Source of the DNA: Streptomyces ossamyceticus
GTDB taxonomy: Bacteria > Actinomycetota > Actinomycetes > Streptomycetales > Streptomycetaceae
Assembly: GCF_001418475.1 (NCBI RefSeq)
Contig: NZ_LIQX01000370.1
Span: forward strand, 1-51,915
DNA length: 51,915 nucleotides
Reading direction: 5' to 3'
The notes under the pieces are model-generated. The model was not told the origin of the DNA, did not search any database, and saw nothing but the letters and a program-made list of their open reading frames with translations. Of the stretch, positions 1 through 8,006 are shown piece by piece; position 1 is the stretch's first letter, and each line of letters opens with the position of its first letter. Both the position numbers and the translations under genes were made by a program.

Positions 1-2
1 CC

Positions 3-911
3 CCCCCCCTCGCGGCGGAAACCACCGCGTCTGCCCGGTCCGCCGACTCCCGGCTCATCCCCGCCTATCCCGCCGCCGAGCGGGCCGTCCGCGCCCTCGC
101 CGAAGCCGTGAAGTACGCGCAGTGGCGGCGCGAGGCTGCGGAGCCGGGCAAGGTGCCCGAGTACGAGGACATCGACGAGAAGGGCGCCGCGCGGCAGATC
201 GACGAGCTGCTCGCGCGGGACGAGGGGCTCGCCCTCGGCGCGGAGGACACGGCCGCCCTGCTCGGGCGGTACGGCATCCAGGTCCGGGAGGCGCGGCCCG
301 CGCCCACGCCCGACGAGGCGGTGGCGGCGGCCGAGGCGCTCGGCTATCCCGTGGCGCTGAAGACGACCGCCCCGCACCTGAGGCACCGGGCGGACCTGGG
401 CGGCGTACGGCTCGACCTGGCGGACGAGGAGCAACTGCGCCGGGCGTACATAGAGTTGACGGAGCTGTTCGGCGGGCCGGAGGAGCTGCGTCCGGTCGTC
501 CAGGCCATGGCCCCACGCGGTGTCGACACGATCGTACGGACGGTGGTCGACCCGGCGGCCGGAGCGGTGCTCTCCTTCGGGCTGGCCGGACCGGCGTCGC
601 AGCTGCTCGGGGACATGGCACACCGGCTGATTCCGGCCACCGAACGGGACGCCGCCTCCCTGGTCCGGTCGATCAGGACCGCCCCCCTCCTCTTCGGCTG
701 GAGAGGTTCGGCGCCGGTCGACACCGACGCCCTGGAGGAACTGCTGCTGCGGGTCTCCCGGCTGGTGGACGACCACCCCGAGGTCGTGGCCGTCTCGCTG
801 GAGCCGGTCGTCGTCGCCCCGCACGGGCTCAGCGTGCTCGGCGCCACCGTACGGCTCGCCCGCCCGCCCGCTCGGGACGACCTCGGCCCGAGGACCCTTC
901 CGCTCTACTGA
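3..911 (+). CDS. C-terminal part of GNAT/acyl-CoA synthetase (NDP-forming) family protein, 5' truncated by window
   Basis: The reading frame is open from base 3 to the stop at 909-911, so the start lies before the window; about 302 residues are visible. The first part looks like the end of the CoA-ligase region; from about residue 65 on there is an ATP-grasp-type domain, including the typical segment GYPVALKTTAPHLRHR followed by a D-rich stretch (GGVRLDL) and VQAMAPRG. In this family it is the ATP/phosphate-handling half of an ADP-forming acyl-CoA synthetase; in Streptomyces it is usually fused to a GNAT acetyltransferase (PatA-like lysine acetyltransferase). The GNAT part is outside the window, so whether it is fused is inference. 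It ends 171 bases before the next gene. Confidence 0.8.
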   Translation, partial: PPLAAETTASARSADSRLIPAYPAAERAVRALAEAVKYAQWRREAAEPGKVPEYEDIDEKGAARQIDELLARDEGLALGAEDTAALLGRYGIQVREARPAPTPDEAVAAAEALGYPVALKTTAPHLRHRADLGGVRLDLADEEQLRRAYIELTELFGGPEELRPVVQAMAPRGVDTIVRTVVDPAAGAVLSFGLAGPASQLLGDMAHRLIPATERDAASLVRSIRTAPLLFGWRGSAPVDTDALEELLLRVSRLVDDHPEVVAVSLEPVVVAPHGLSVLGATVRLARPPARDDLGPRTLPLY

Positions 912-925
912 ACGCGATTCTGACT

Positions 926-939
926 TTACCCGGAGGTAA
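926..939. repeat. Inverted repeat TTACC-CGGA-GGTAA
   Basis: A perfect 5-base inverted repeat with a 4-base spacer, 14 bases after the stop of the first gene and 144 bases before the secreted-protein gene. It could be an operator or a short hairpin. It resembles the sulfur-island boxes only superficially: the half-sites are TTACC and not TACCCC. Confidence 0.35.
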
Positions 940-1082
940 TCCGGACGCCTTTCCGAGACGGCACTCATAGTCCCGTCATAAAGGCGTCGTTTTCCTCAGT
1001 CGAAGCTCAAATCCATTGTCCTCGCAATGCCCGCGTATTTACGGTCGACGCGCATCCACCCCCACGGACTCAAAGGAGAGTC

Positions 1083-1520
1083 ATGCGGACATCGCGCATG
1101 CGTCGAGGCCTTCGGCAGGCGGGACTCCTCGTCGTCGCTGTCGCGGCGCTCATGGTCACCTCGGGCCCCGTCACCGGCACGGCGTACGCCGAGTCGGGCC
1201 GCCGGCTGTGCGTCTACACGGAGAACGAGGACGGCTGGACCGAGCTCCGGAGCAACCGCGCCTTCAACGCGTACGTCGCGGTCGACTACAAGAAGGACGG
1301 TGCCTGTCCGGTGGTCGACCCGGCGAAGTTCCGGTGGAAGGTCGGCGCCCAGCCGGTGAAGAAGATCCGCTGCGAGGACTGGCCGGCCCGCGCCAACCCG
1401 TGGCCGGGCAGCGACGTGTGCACCCACCTGCCCGCGGACGCGGTCTTCGAGGCCCGCGTGTACGACGACGGCAAGGGCGTCGGCTGGTCGCTCGGAGCGG
1501 ACATCTGGCAGTTCCGGTGA
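1083..1520 (+). CDS. Small secreted cysteine-containing protein of unknown function
   Basis: 145 residues. The N-terminus is a clear Sec signal peptide: basic start (MRTSRMRRGLRQ), hydrophobic core, and a probable cleavage after AYA near residue 36. The mature part (about 109 residues) carries four cysteines (in RLCVY, GACPV, IRCED, DVCTH), enough for two disulfides, plus several Trp. The start is fixed by an AAAGGAG site four bases upstream. I do not recognise the family. It stands alone between the acyl-CoA synthetase gene and the DUF5998 gene and is followed by a long inverted repeat. Exported and probably disulfide-bonded is as far as the sequence goes. Confidence 0.75.
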   Translation: MRTSRMRRGLRQAGLLVVAVAALMVTSGPVTGTAYAESGRRLCVYTENEDGWTELRSNRAFNAYVAVDYKKDGACPVVDPAKFRWKVGAQPVKKIRCEDWPARANPWPGSDVCTHLPADAVFEARVYDDGKGVGWSLGADIWQFR

Positions 1521-1865
1521 AATGCGGCCGCGGTCCCGCCCGGGATACGGGGCCGCGGTCCTCTTCCGGGAATTCCCCGACCGGATCCGGTGGAGAGGAT
1601 CCACGGCCCTGCCGGTGACGGGAATTCGCTTTCTTCCGGTGTCTCGGGAAATGCGGGCGCGCCTTTTCCCGAGACACCGGAAGGGCCGCCCTCGCAGAGG
1701 GCGCGGCCCGCCGCTTGGGCCGTCGCGGTGCCGTGACCGCACGCCCTTTCTCGGGCACGCTCCGGGCGCCGGACGCGAGAAGGCGCGTCGGCCTGCTGTT
1801 CGAATGCCCCCGGGATGCCCTTGACTGAGCCGGACCGCCCTTGCCCACGGACTAGGATGGACGTC
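1521..1865. other. Intergenic region with a strong inverted repeat
   Basis: No convincing gene. It holds a direct repeat GGCCGCGGTCC (around 1526 and 1550), the 19-bp stem at 1633-1683, and, close to the DUF5998 start, the ribosome site AGGATGG. Confidence 0.5.
1633..1683. terminator. 19-bp perfect inverted repeat, probable terminator
   Basis: Left arm 1633-1651 and right arm 1665-1683 are exact reverse complements (19 bp) around a 13-base loop. No T-run follows, which is usual for Streptomyces terminators. It most likely ends the transcript of the secreted-protein gene, although it lies 112 bases past the stop. Confidence 0.65.
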
Positions 1866-2453
1866 ATGGCCAAGACCAGTACGACGACCCAGGGGCTGCG
1901 TGCGGCGATCGAGCGCAGCGGCTACTACCCGGCTCTCGTGGCCGAGGCGGTGGAGGCCGCTGTCGGCGGCGAGGCCATCAAGTCGTACCTGGTCCACCAG
2001 GAGACGACGTTCGACGCGAACGAGGTGCGGCGCCATGTGACCGTGCTCGTCCTCACGGCCAACCGGTTCATCGTCAGCCACACCGACGAGCAGGCCGCGG
2101 ACAGCACGTCGCCGACGCCCTACGCCACCACGTCCACCGAGTCGGTGAAGCTCGGCCGGATCTCCTCGGTCGTGGTCAGCCGGGTCGTCGCCAACCCCGA
2201 GTCGTACACCGCCGGCACCCTGCCGCGCGAGGTCGTCCTGACCATCGGCTGGGGCGCCGTCTCCCGTATCGACCTGGAGCCCGCCGCCTGCGGTGACCCC
2301 AACTGCGAGGCCGACCACGGCTACACGGGCAGCTCCACGGCGGACGACCTCAGCCTGCGCGTCAGCGAGGCCGGGGACGGCCCGGAGACCGTTCGCCAGG
2401 CCCTCGCCTTCGCGCAGTCCCTCTCCGAGGCGACCGCGGACCTCGCCCGCTGA
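1866..2453 (+). CDS. DUF5998 family protein
   Basis: 195 residues, soluble, no signal peptide or membrane segment. I chose the ATG at 1866 because an AGGATGG site precedes it by 5 bases; an in-frame ATG nine bases earlier is part of that site. The family is a conserved actinobacterial protein of unknown function always found just before the alkaline-phosphatase-family gene, as here. A Cys pair in CGDPNCEADHG near residue 140 could bind metal, but this is a guess. Its stop overlaps the next start (TGATG), so the two are translationally coupled. Confidence 0.8.
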   Translation: MAKTSTTTQGLRAAIERSGYYPALVAEAVEAAVGGEAIKSYLVHQETTFDANEVRRHVTVLVLTANRFIVSHTDEQAADSTSPTPYATTSTESVKLGRISSVVVSRVVANPESYTAGTLPREVVLTIGWGAVSRIDLEPAACGDPNCEADHGYTGSSTADDLSLRVSEAGDGPETVRQALAFAQSLSEATADLAR

Positions 2454-3640
2454 TGGCCCTGCCCACCTGGGACCACCCGGAACCCCTCGCCGTCGGCTCC
2501 GCGCCCGTCCCCGAGTACGGTGCCGGCTCGCTCGCCGACCTCCTGCCCACCCTCGCGGCGGGCATGGAGGTCCCCGGTACGACCGCCGTGATACAGGAAC
2601 TGGCGCCGGCCGACCGCGCCTGCGTCTTCCTGATCGACGGGCTCGGCTGGGAGCAGCTGCGGACGCACCCCGACGAGGCGCCGTTCATGACCTCCCTGCT
2701 GGCGTCCTCGCGCGGCGGCACCGGCCGCCCCATCACCGCCGGCTACCCCGCCACCACGGCGACCTCCCTGGCCTCCGTGGGTACCGGACTGCCACCGGGG
2801 GCGCACGGGCTCCCCGGCTACACGGTCCGCGACCCCGAGACCCGGGAGCTGATGAACCAGCTCCGCTGGCAGCCCTGGACGGCACCGCACGTGTGGCAGC
2901 CGTACCCGACGGTCTTCCAGCTCTCCCACGAGGCCGGTGTGCACACCGCGCAGGTCTCGTCCCCCGCCTTCGAACACACCCCCCTGACCAAGGTCGCGCT
3001 GAGCGGCGGCACCTTCCACGGCCGCCTCTCCGGCGAGGACCGCATGGACCTGGCCGCCGCCCAACTGGGCGCCGGTGACCGGGCCCTGGTCTACACGTAC
3101 TACTCCGAGGTCGACGGCGCCGGGCACCGCTACGGCCTCGACTCGGACACCTGGCGCGGCCAGCTCATGCACGTCGACCGTCTCGTCCAGCGCCTCGCGG
3201 AGCAACTCCCGCCGCGCAGCGCCCTCTACGTCACCGCCGACCACGGCATGATCGACGTCCCCTTCGACGAGCAGCACCGCATCGACTTCGACGAGGACTG
3301 GGAACTGCGCGCCGGGGTTGCCCTGCTGGGCGGCGAGGGCCGCGCCCGCCATGTGTACGCGGTACCGGGCGCCGAGTCGGACGTCCTGACCTGCTGGCGC
3401 GAGGTGCTCGGCGAGCAGTTCTGGGTCGCCTCACGGGACGAGGCCATCGCCGCGGGCTGGTTCGGGCCGACGGTGGACGAACGGGTGTACGGCCGCATCG
3501 GTGACGTGGTCGCCGCCGCCCGCGACGACGTCCTGATCATCGCCTCCGAGCGGGAGCCCAAGGAGTCGGCGATGGTCGGCAACCACGGCTCGATGACCCC
3601 GGCGGAGCAACTGGTCCCGCTCCTCGAAGTACGCTCCTGA
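2453..3640 (+). CDS. Alkaline phosphatase superfamily / nucleotide pyrophosphatase-type hydrolase
   Basis: 395 residues. It shows the metal-hydrolase signature of the superfamily: FLIDGLGWEQ (first metal Asp), GYPATTATSLASVGTG (the Thr nucleophile), YYSEVDGAGHRYG (Asp/His ligands), VTADHGMIDVP (Asp-His) and VGNHGSMTP (His). It is therefore a two-zinc phosphodiesterase or phosphatase; the natural substrate is unknown. No signal peptide is visible, so it is probably cytoplasmic. The ATG shares a base with the stop of the DUF5998 gene, so the pair forms one operon, with the thymidine kinase gene 62 bases downstream. Confidence 0.85.
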   Translation: MALPTWDHPEPLAVGSAPVPEYGAGSLADLLPTLAAGMEVPGTTAVIQELAPADRACVFLIDGLGWEQLRTHPDEAPFMTSLLASSRGGTGRPITAGYPATTATSLASVGTGLPPGAHGLPGYTVRDPETRELMNQLRWQPWTAPHVWQPYPTVFQLSHEAGVHTAQVSSPAFEHTPLTKVALSGGTFHGRLSGEDRMDLAAAQLGAGDRALVYTYYSEVDGAGHRYGLDSDTWRGQLMHVDRLVQRLAEQLPPRSALYVTADHGMIDVPFDEQHRIDFDEDWELRAGVALLGGEGRARHVYAVPGAESDVLTCWREVLGEQFWVASRDEAIAAGWFGPTVDERVYGRIGDVVAAARDDVLIIASEREPKESAMVGNHGSMTPAEQLVPLLEVRS

Positions 3641-3702
3641 CGTCCCGCCGCACACCCCGACCGTTCCGCTGCCCTCCTTTGCCGAAAGGTGCTCACCTCA
3701 CC

Positions 3703-4350
3703 ATGTCCGAGCTGGTGTTCTTCTCCGGAACCATGGACTGCGGGAAGTCGACGCTGGCCCTCCAGATAGAGCACAACCGCTCGGCGCGGGGCCTCCAGGG
3801 CATGATCTTCACGCGCGACGACCGCGCCGGCCAGGGCAAGCTCTCCTCCCGCCTCGGCCTGGTCACCGACGCCGTCGAGGTCGAGGACGGCCAGGACCTC
3901 TACGCGTACCTCGTCGACCATCTCTCCCAGGGACGCCGGGCGGACTACGTCATCGCAGACGAGGCCCAGTTCCTCGCGCCCGAGCAGATCGACCAACTCG
4001 CCCGCGTCGTGGACGACCTGGGCCTCGACGTGTACGCGTTCGGCATCACCACCGACTTCCGCTCCAAGCTCTTCCCCGGCTCCCAGCGCCTGGTCGAGCT
4101 GGCCGACCGCGTCGAGGTCCTCCAGGTCGAGGCCCTCTGCTGGTGCGGCGCCCGCGCCACCCACAACGCCCGCACCATAGGCGGCCACATGGTCGTCGAG
4201 GGCGCCCAGGTCGTCGTGGGCGACGTCAACCAGCCCGACGACATCGGCTACGAGGTGCTCTGCCGCCGCCACCACCGCCGGCGTATGACCGCCGCGACGG
4301 CCCACGCGGGAGCCCTCTCCCCGGACGTCCTCCCGGTCGAGACGGCCTGA
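3703..4350 (+). CDS. tdk: Thymidine kinase (type II, TK1-like)
   Basis: 215 residues, cytoplasmic. It phosphorylates thymidine to dTMP with ATP (pyrimidine salvage). Walker A is GTMDCGKST at residues 9-17, and the Walker B-like DEAQFL segment lies near residue 87. The zinc/lasso region is visible as LCWCGARA and, near the end, VLCRRHHRR, which gives the cysteine set of type II kinases. The ATG at 3703 is chosen over one at 3679 because the protein then begins right at the P-loop strand as in the family. It may be co-transcribed with the phosphatase gene upstream; it converges on the VOC gene. Confidence 0.85.
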   Translation: MSELVFFSGTMDCGKSTLALQIEHNRSARGLQGMIFTRDDRAGQGKLSSRLGLVTDAVEVEDGQDLYAYLVDHLSQGRRADYVIADEAQFLAPEQIDQLARVVDDLGLDVYAFGITTDFRSKLFPGSQRLVELADRVEVLQVEALCWCGARATHNARTIGGHMVVEGAQVVVGDVNQPDDIGYEVLCRRHHRRRMTAATAHAGALSPDVLPVETA

Positions 4351-4447
4351 GCCGCCGCCCCCGGCGTCCGGTTCCGCGCGGAAGATCACCTCGGCCCGCG
4401 CCTCATCACCCGCGCACGCCCGTCCTGGCCCTCCCGCGCCCCGAACC

Positions 4448-5248
4448 TCAGCGCTCCATGTGCACCAGCGCGAAGACGGCCCCCTCCGGGTCCGCCACGG
4501 TGGCCACACGCCCCTGCGGGGTGTCATGGGGCGGGGTGAGGACATGGCCGCCGAGGGCGAGGACCCGCTGGGCCGCCTCGTCGGTGTCGGTGGCCTCGAA
4601 GTACGTCAGCCAGTGCGGGCCCCGGTCACGGGGGAGCGCGGCGCCCACACCGTGGATCCCGGCGACGGGACGGCCCTTGATGTGGAGGGTGACATGGTCG
4701 GTGTCGGGATCGGGGGACGCCACCGGTCTCTCCTCGTAGCGGAAGGCCACCTCGTAGAACTTGGCGACGCTCTCCGTGTCATAGGTGAGCAGCTCGTCCC
4801 AGGCGGGGGTACCCGGCACACCAGTGATGTCCGTGCCCAGAAGCTCCAGCGCCTGCCAGATGCCGAAGACTGCACCCGTGGGATCCGAGCCGATCGCGAG
4901 GCGCCCCGCCTCCCCGGCGTCCAGCGGTCCGACCCCGACGGTCCCGCCGCAGTGCCGCACGGTCGCCGCCGTCAGATCCACGTCGTCGGAGGCGAAGTAC
5001 GGCGTCCAGGCGATCGGAAGGTGCCGGTCCGGCGGCAGCTGGCCGATCCCCGCCACCTCACGCCCGTCGAGCAGCGCCCGCACATACGGGCCGAGTTGCT
5101 GCGGACCGGGCTGGAACTCCCAGCCGAACAGCGCTCCGTAGAACTCCTGGGTCGCGGCCATCCCGTGCACCATCAGGCTCACCCAGCAGGGCGTGCCCGG
5201 CGGGTACCCCCCACCGTTCGGGCCGGTCGACCCCCGTGCGTCGGTCAT
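4448..5248 (-). CDS. Two-domain VOC (glyoxalase/CFP30B-like) family protein
   Basis: 266 residues composed of two tandem glyoxalase/bleomycin-resistance folds (about residues 10-125 and 140-262). Each repeat shows the usual pattern of PCWVSLMV / PAWDELLT starts, a GAVFGIWQ or GAVFALVH strand near the end and a PTGAVFG / PEGAVFA turn. The family resembles the mycobacterial 27-kDa antigen Cfp30B. Metal-binding His/Glu positions are not complete, so enzymatic activity is uncertain. The ATG at 5248 has an AGAGAG site upstream; the long upstream open frame is an artefact of GC content. It is divergent from the sulfurtransferase gene. Confidence 0.8.
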   Translation of the reverse strand: MTDARGSTGPNGGGYPPGTPCWVSLMVHGMAATQEFYGALFGWEFQPGPQQLGPYVRALLDGREVAGIGQLPPDRHLPIAWTPYFASDDVDLTAATVRHCGGTVGVGPLDAGEAGRLAIGSDPTGAVFGIWQALELLGTDITGVPGTPAWDELLTYDTESVAKFYEVAFRYEERPVASPDPDTDHVTLHIKGRPVAGIHGVGAALPRDRGPHWLTYFEATDTDEAAQRVLALGGHVLTPPHDTPQGRVATVADPEGAVFALVHMER

Positions 5249-5574
5249 CGTCACTCTCTTCTCGGCCCCTCGCGGCCGCGTCCGTCCGCCCCGCCGTACC
5301 CGTGTACCGCGTCCACCCGCGATCACGCCCCGTGCCGATGCTCGCACCACCTGTGGTGCCACGCGCCCGCGCCGCACCGCCGCGCCCTGGCGCACGTACG
5401 TACGTGAACGGGACGCGGTCGACCGTGAAGCGCCGCTTTCCGCGGGGCAGACGGGTGGTGGCCGTCGACTGTACGGCATGTGTCCGATCCCGTACGCGCG
5501 GTGATCGGAACCGTCCGGCGGGCAGAGTAGCCGGACCGGGGCGAAGGGGCCACCCCGTGCGCGAGGATGGGGCC
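5249..5574. promoter_or_regulatory. Divergent promoter region with two perfect inverted repeats
   Basis: The 326-base gap between the VOC gene (minus) and the sulfurtransferase gene (plus) contains GCACCAC-CT-GTGGTGC at 5344-5359 and the 14-bp palindrome CACGTACGTACGTG at 5393-5406. Both are good candidates for binding sites of dimeric regulators. No gene is supported here. Confidence 0.5.
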
Positions 5575-6402
5575 ATGAACGCCATCATCACCGCATCCGA
5601 GCTCGCTGAGGAGCTGGCCGGATCCCGCCCGCCGGTCCTGCTGGACGTGCGCTGGCAGTTGGGCGGCCCGAACCAGCGGCCTGAGTACGACAAGGCGCAC
5701 CTGCCGGGGGCCGTCTTCGTCGACCTGGACGCCGAACTCGCCGGCCCGGCGGGCGCGGCCGGCCGCCACCCGCTGCCGGACCCCGAGACCTTCGGCGCGG
5801 CGATGCGGGCGGCCGGGGTGTCCGCCGACCGTCCGGTCGTCGTCTACGACGGCGGCCTCAACTGGGCCGCCGCGCGCGCCTGGTGGCTGCTGAGCTGGTC
5901 GGGCCACCCCTCGGTGCGTGTCCTCGACGGCGGTCTCGCGGCCTGGGACGGCCCGGTGACGGCCGAACTCCCCGACCCCGAGCCGGGAACCTTCACCCCC
6001 GCCCCGGGCGCCCTCCCGCTGCTCGACGCGGACGGCGCCGCGGCCCTCGCCCACCACGGTCTGCTCCTCGACGCACGGGCCGCCGAGCGCTACCGCGGCG
6101 ACGTGGAGCCCATTGACCCCGTCGGCGGCCACATCCCGGGCGCCGTGTCCGCACCCACCACCGAGAACGTGACCGCATCCGGTCACTTCCGTTCCGCCGC
6201 CGAACTCGCCGACCGCTTCAAGGCACTCGGCGCGACCGGGGACACGGAGGTCGGCGTGTACTGCGGCTCGGGGGTCTCCGGCGCCCACCAGGTGCTCGCC
6301 CTCGCCGTGGCGGGCATCCCGGCCGCCCTGTACGTCGGCTCCTGGTCGGAGTGGTCCCGTGACGGCAGCCGCCCGGTCGCCACCGGCCCCGACCCCCAGT
6401 GA
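5575..6402 (+). CDS. sseA: Sulfurtransferase, 3-mercaptopyruvate/thiosulfate type (two rhodanese domains)
   Basis: 275 residues, two rhodanese folds: an inactive N-terminal one (about 5-125) and a catalytic C-terminal one (about 150-272). The active loop is YCGSGVSGAHQV near residue 226, where Cys is the persulfide carrier and the CGSGV pattern is the one seen in mercaptopyruvate sulfurtransferases. It moves sulfane sulfur to cyanide or thiol acceptors in the cytoplasm. The ATG at 5575 has GAGGATGGGG just upstream. It is convergent with sepH. It belongs to the core chromosome and lacks the operator boxes of the sulfur island further right. Confidence 0.85.
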   Translation: MNAIITASELAEELAGSRPPVLLDVRWQLGGPNQRPEYDKAHLPGAVFVDLDAELAGPAGAAGRHPLPDPETFGAAMRAAGVSADRPVVVYDGGLNWAAARAWWLLSWSGHPSVRVLDGGLAAWDGPVTAELPDPEPGTFTPAPGALPLLDADGAAALAHHGLLLDARAAERYRGDVEPIDPVGGHIPGAVSAPTTENVTASGHFRSAAELADRFKALGATGDTEVGVYCGSGVSGAHQVLALAVAGIPAALYVGSWSEWSRDGSRPVATGPDPQ

Positions 6403-6425
6403 CCCACCGCTGACAGGTATGCCGA

Positions 6426-6454
6426 GGGGCCCGCGTCTGAACGACACGGGCCCC
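6426..6454. terminator. Hairpin between convergent sulfurtransferase and sepH genes
   Basis: GGGGCCCG at 6426-6433 pairs exactly with CGGGCCCC at 6447-6454; the 13-base loop can add a small internal CGT/ACG pairing. Its place 23 bases after the sulfurtransferase stop, between convergent genes, fits a terminator. Confidence 0.6.
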
Positions 6455-6585
6455 ACACACGTATGAGAGACCGAACCCCCACCCACCGAAGAAGGACCCG
6501 GAAGCAGAAGAAGGCAGCAACGGATCGGCGTGCACGACCGTTCCTGCTCGCAGCCGCCGCCCCCACCTCCTACCGCTGTTTCCCG

Positions 6586-7605
6586 CTACTCCTGTTTCTT
6601 GCGGCGCGTGCCGAACACGATTTCGTCCCAGCTGGGCACTGCCGCGCGCCGGCCCGGCCGTACGCCGTCGGCCTCGGCCTGGCGGTCCGTGGAGCCGATG
6701 AGCCGGTCGCGGTGGCCGTTGACCGACCGCGGCGGCATGAGGACGTCCGCGTAGGCGGAACCGGCCGAGGCCGCAGGAGCCGCGGACTCCTCGTCCATCT
6801 CCTCGACGGACTCGTCCTGCGGTTCGGCGGAGGGCAGTTCGGGCACCACCAGGTCGCCCCGGTAGCTGGGAACGGCCTCCAGGATGCTCGTGAGCGAGTC
6901 GCGCTCGCTCACGCCCTCCTCGTCGGACTCCGGTGTCACGGCCGGCAGGACGGGACGTTCCGCCTGGCGGTCGCGAGGCAGCCGGGCGATCCGCGGCACG
7001 AACGGGAAGCTCGGCTCGGGCGCGCCCAGATCGTCGGACTCCCCGATCAGGGAGCGCGCCTCGTCGTCGACGGCCTGGACCAGTCGCCGGGGCGGGTCGT
7101 ACGTCCAGCTCGCCGAGTGCGGCTCGCCCGCGACCCGGTACACCAGCAGGACCTCCCAGGTGCCGTCGTCGCGGCGCCACGAGTCCCACTGGACGGTGTC
7201 CTTCTCGGCGCCGCGGATCAACAGCCGTTCCTGGACGGCCTCGCCGAGCTGAGGACCTGCGGCGTTCTCGCCGGGGCGGCGGACCGGGGTCTTGCGTGCC
7301 CGCTCGGCCATGAAGGCGCGCTCGGCCAGTACCGGACCCTCGAACCGGCGTACCCGGTCGACGGGGATGCCGGCGAGCTGCGCGACCTCCTCGGCCGTGG
7401 CACCCGCGCGTATACGCGCCTGGATGTCACGGGGGCGGAGATGGCTCTCGACCTCGATCTCGATCTGGCCGAGACGGGGACGGTCGCCGCGCACGGCGGC
7501 ACGCAGGCGCTCGTCGATCGGAAGCGTGTACTCCGTGGAATCGGCAGCCTTCAGCACCAGCCGTGTGCCGTCATTGGAGACGGCCACGACACGCAGTTCG
7601 GGCAT
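6586..7605 (-). CDS. sepH: Cell division protein SepH (DUF3071)
   Basis: 339 residues. The N-terminal DUF3071 domain (about 1-75) starts MPELRVVAVSNDGTRLVL and is followed by a helix-turn-helix-like segment (GATAEEVAQLAGIPVDRVRRFEG broken over residues 77-99). The middle is low-complexity and acidic, and the end keeps the short conserved C-terminal motif WDEIVFGTRRKKQ. SepH is known in Streptomyces to bind FtsZ and stimulate its assembly at division septa. The ATG at 7605 has GGGAGG eight bases upstream. It is a single-gene unit, convergent with the sulfurtransferase gene. Confidence 0.92.
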   Translation of the reverse strand: MPELRVVAVSNDGTRLVLKAADSTEYTLPIDERLRAAVRGDRPRLGQIEIEVESHLRPRDIQARIRAGATAEEVAQLAGIPVDRVRRFEGPVLAERAFMAERARKTPVRRPGENAAGPQLGEAVQERLLIRGAEKDTVQWDSWRRDDGTWEVLLVYRVAGEPHSASWTYDPPRRLVQAVDDEARSLIGESDDLGAPEPSFPFVPRIARLPRDRQAERPVLPAVTPESDEEGVSERDSLTSILEAVPSYRGDLVVPELPSAEPQDESVEEMDEESAAPAASAGSAYADVLMPPRSVNGHRDRLIGSTDRQAEADGVRPGRRAAVPSWDEIVFGTRRKKQE

Positions 7606-8006
7606 GGGGACCTCCCGGGTGGTGCCTGCCGACGTCACGTGCGTCGCTGCTTCCGCTAGTCGAGTGTGGCCTGCCCGGGTGCAGCCTGCCACAACCTTGC
7701 CGAGTTGCCCGGCGTGTCGGGCGTGGGCCCGAGGTCGCCGTTATGGCACGGTTACCTATTCGCAACGCTAAGTGACGAAACTCATCACCCTGTGCAACGA
7801 TCCCCCTCCCGGCGGTCCTCGTGGGCCCCGGACACCCTGGCGGGAGTCCGGACCCAGGGCTCGCAACAGTACTCCATTCGGGCCACTTGCGTGGATCGGC
7901 GCGCCGCTCGACTTCTGGTGAGAGACGGCAATCGGCCGCAGGGGAGGGCCCTTTCGTCACGCCGGGTAGGGGAGTCCGTCACGCGATCACCGGCACCGCC
8001 GCCCGG
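7606..8006. promoter_or_regulatory. Upstream region of sepH
   Basis: 401 bases between the end of the oxidase gene and the start of sepH, both on the minus strand. A visibly AT-richer stretch at about 7742-7800 is the likely place for sepH promoter elements. I see no gene and could not assign -35/-10 boxes with confidence. Confidence 0.35.
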
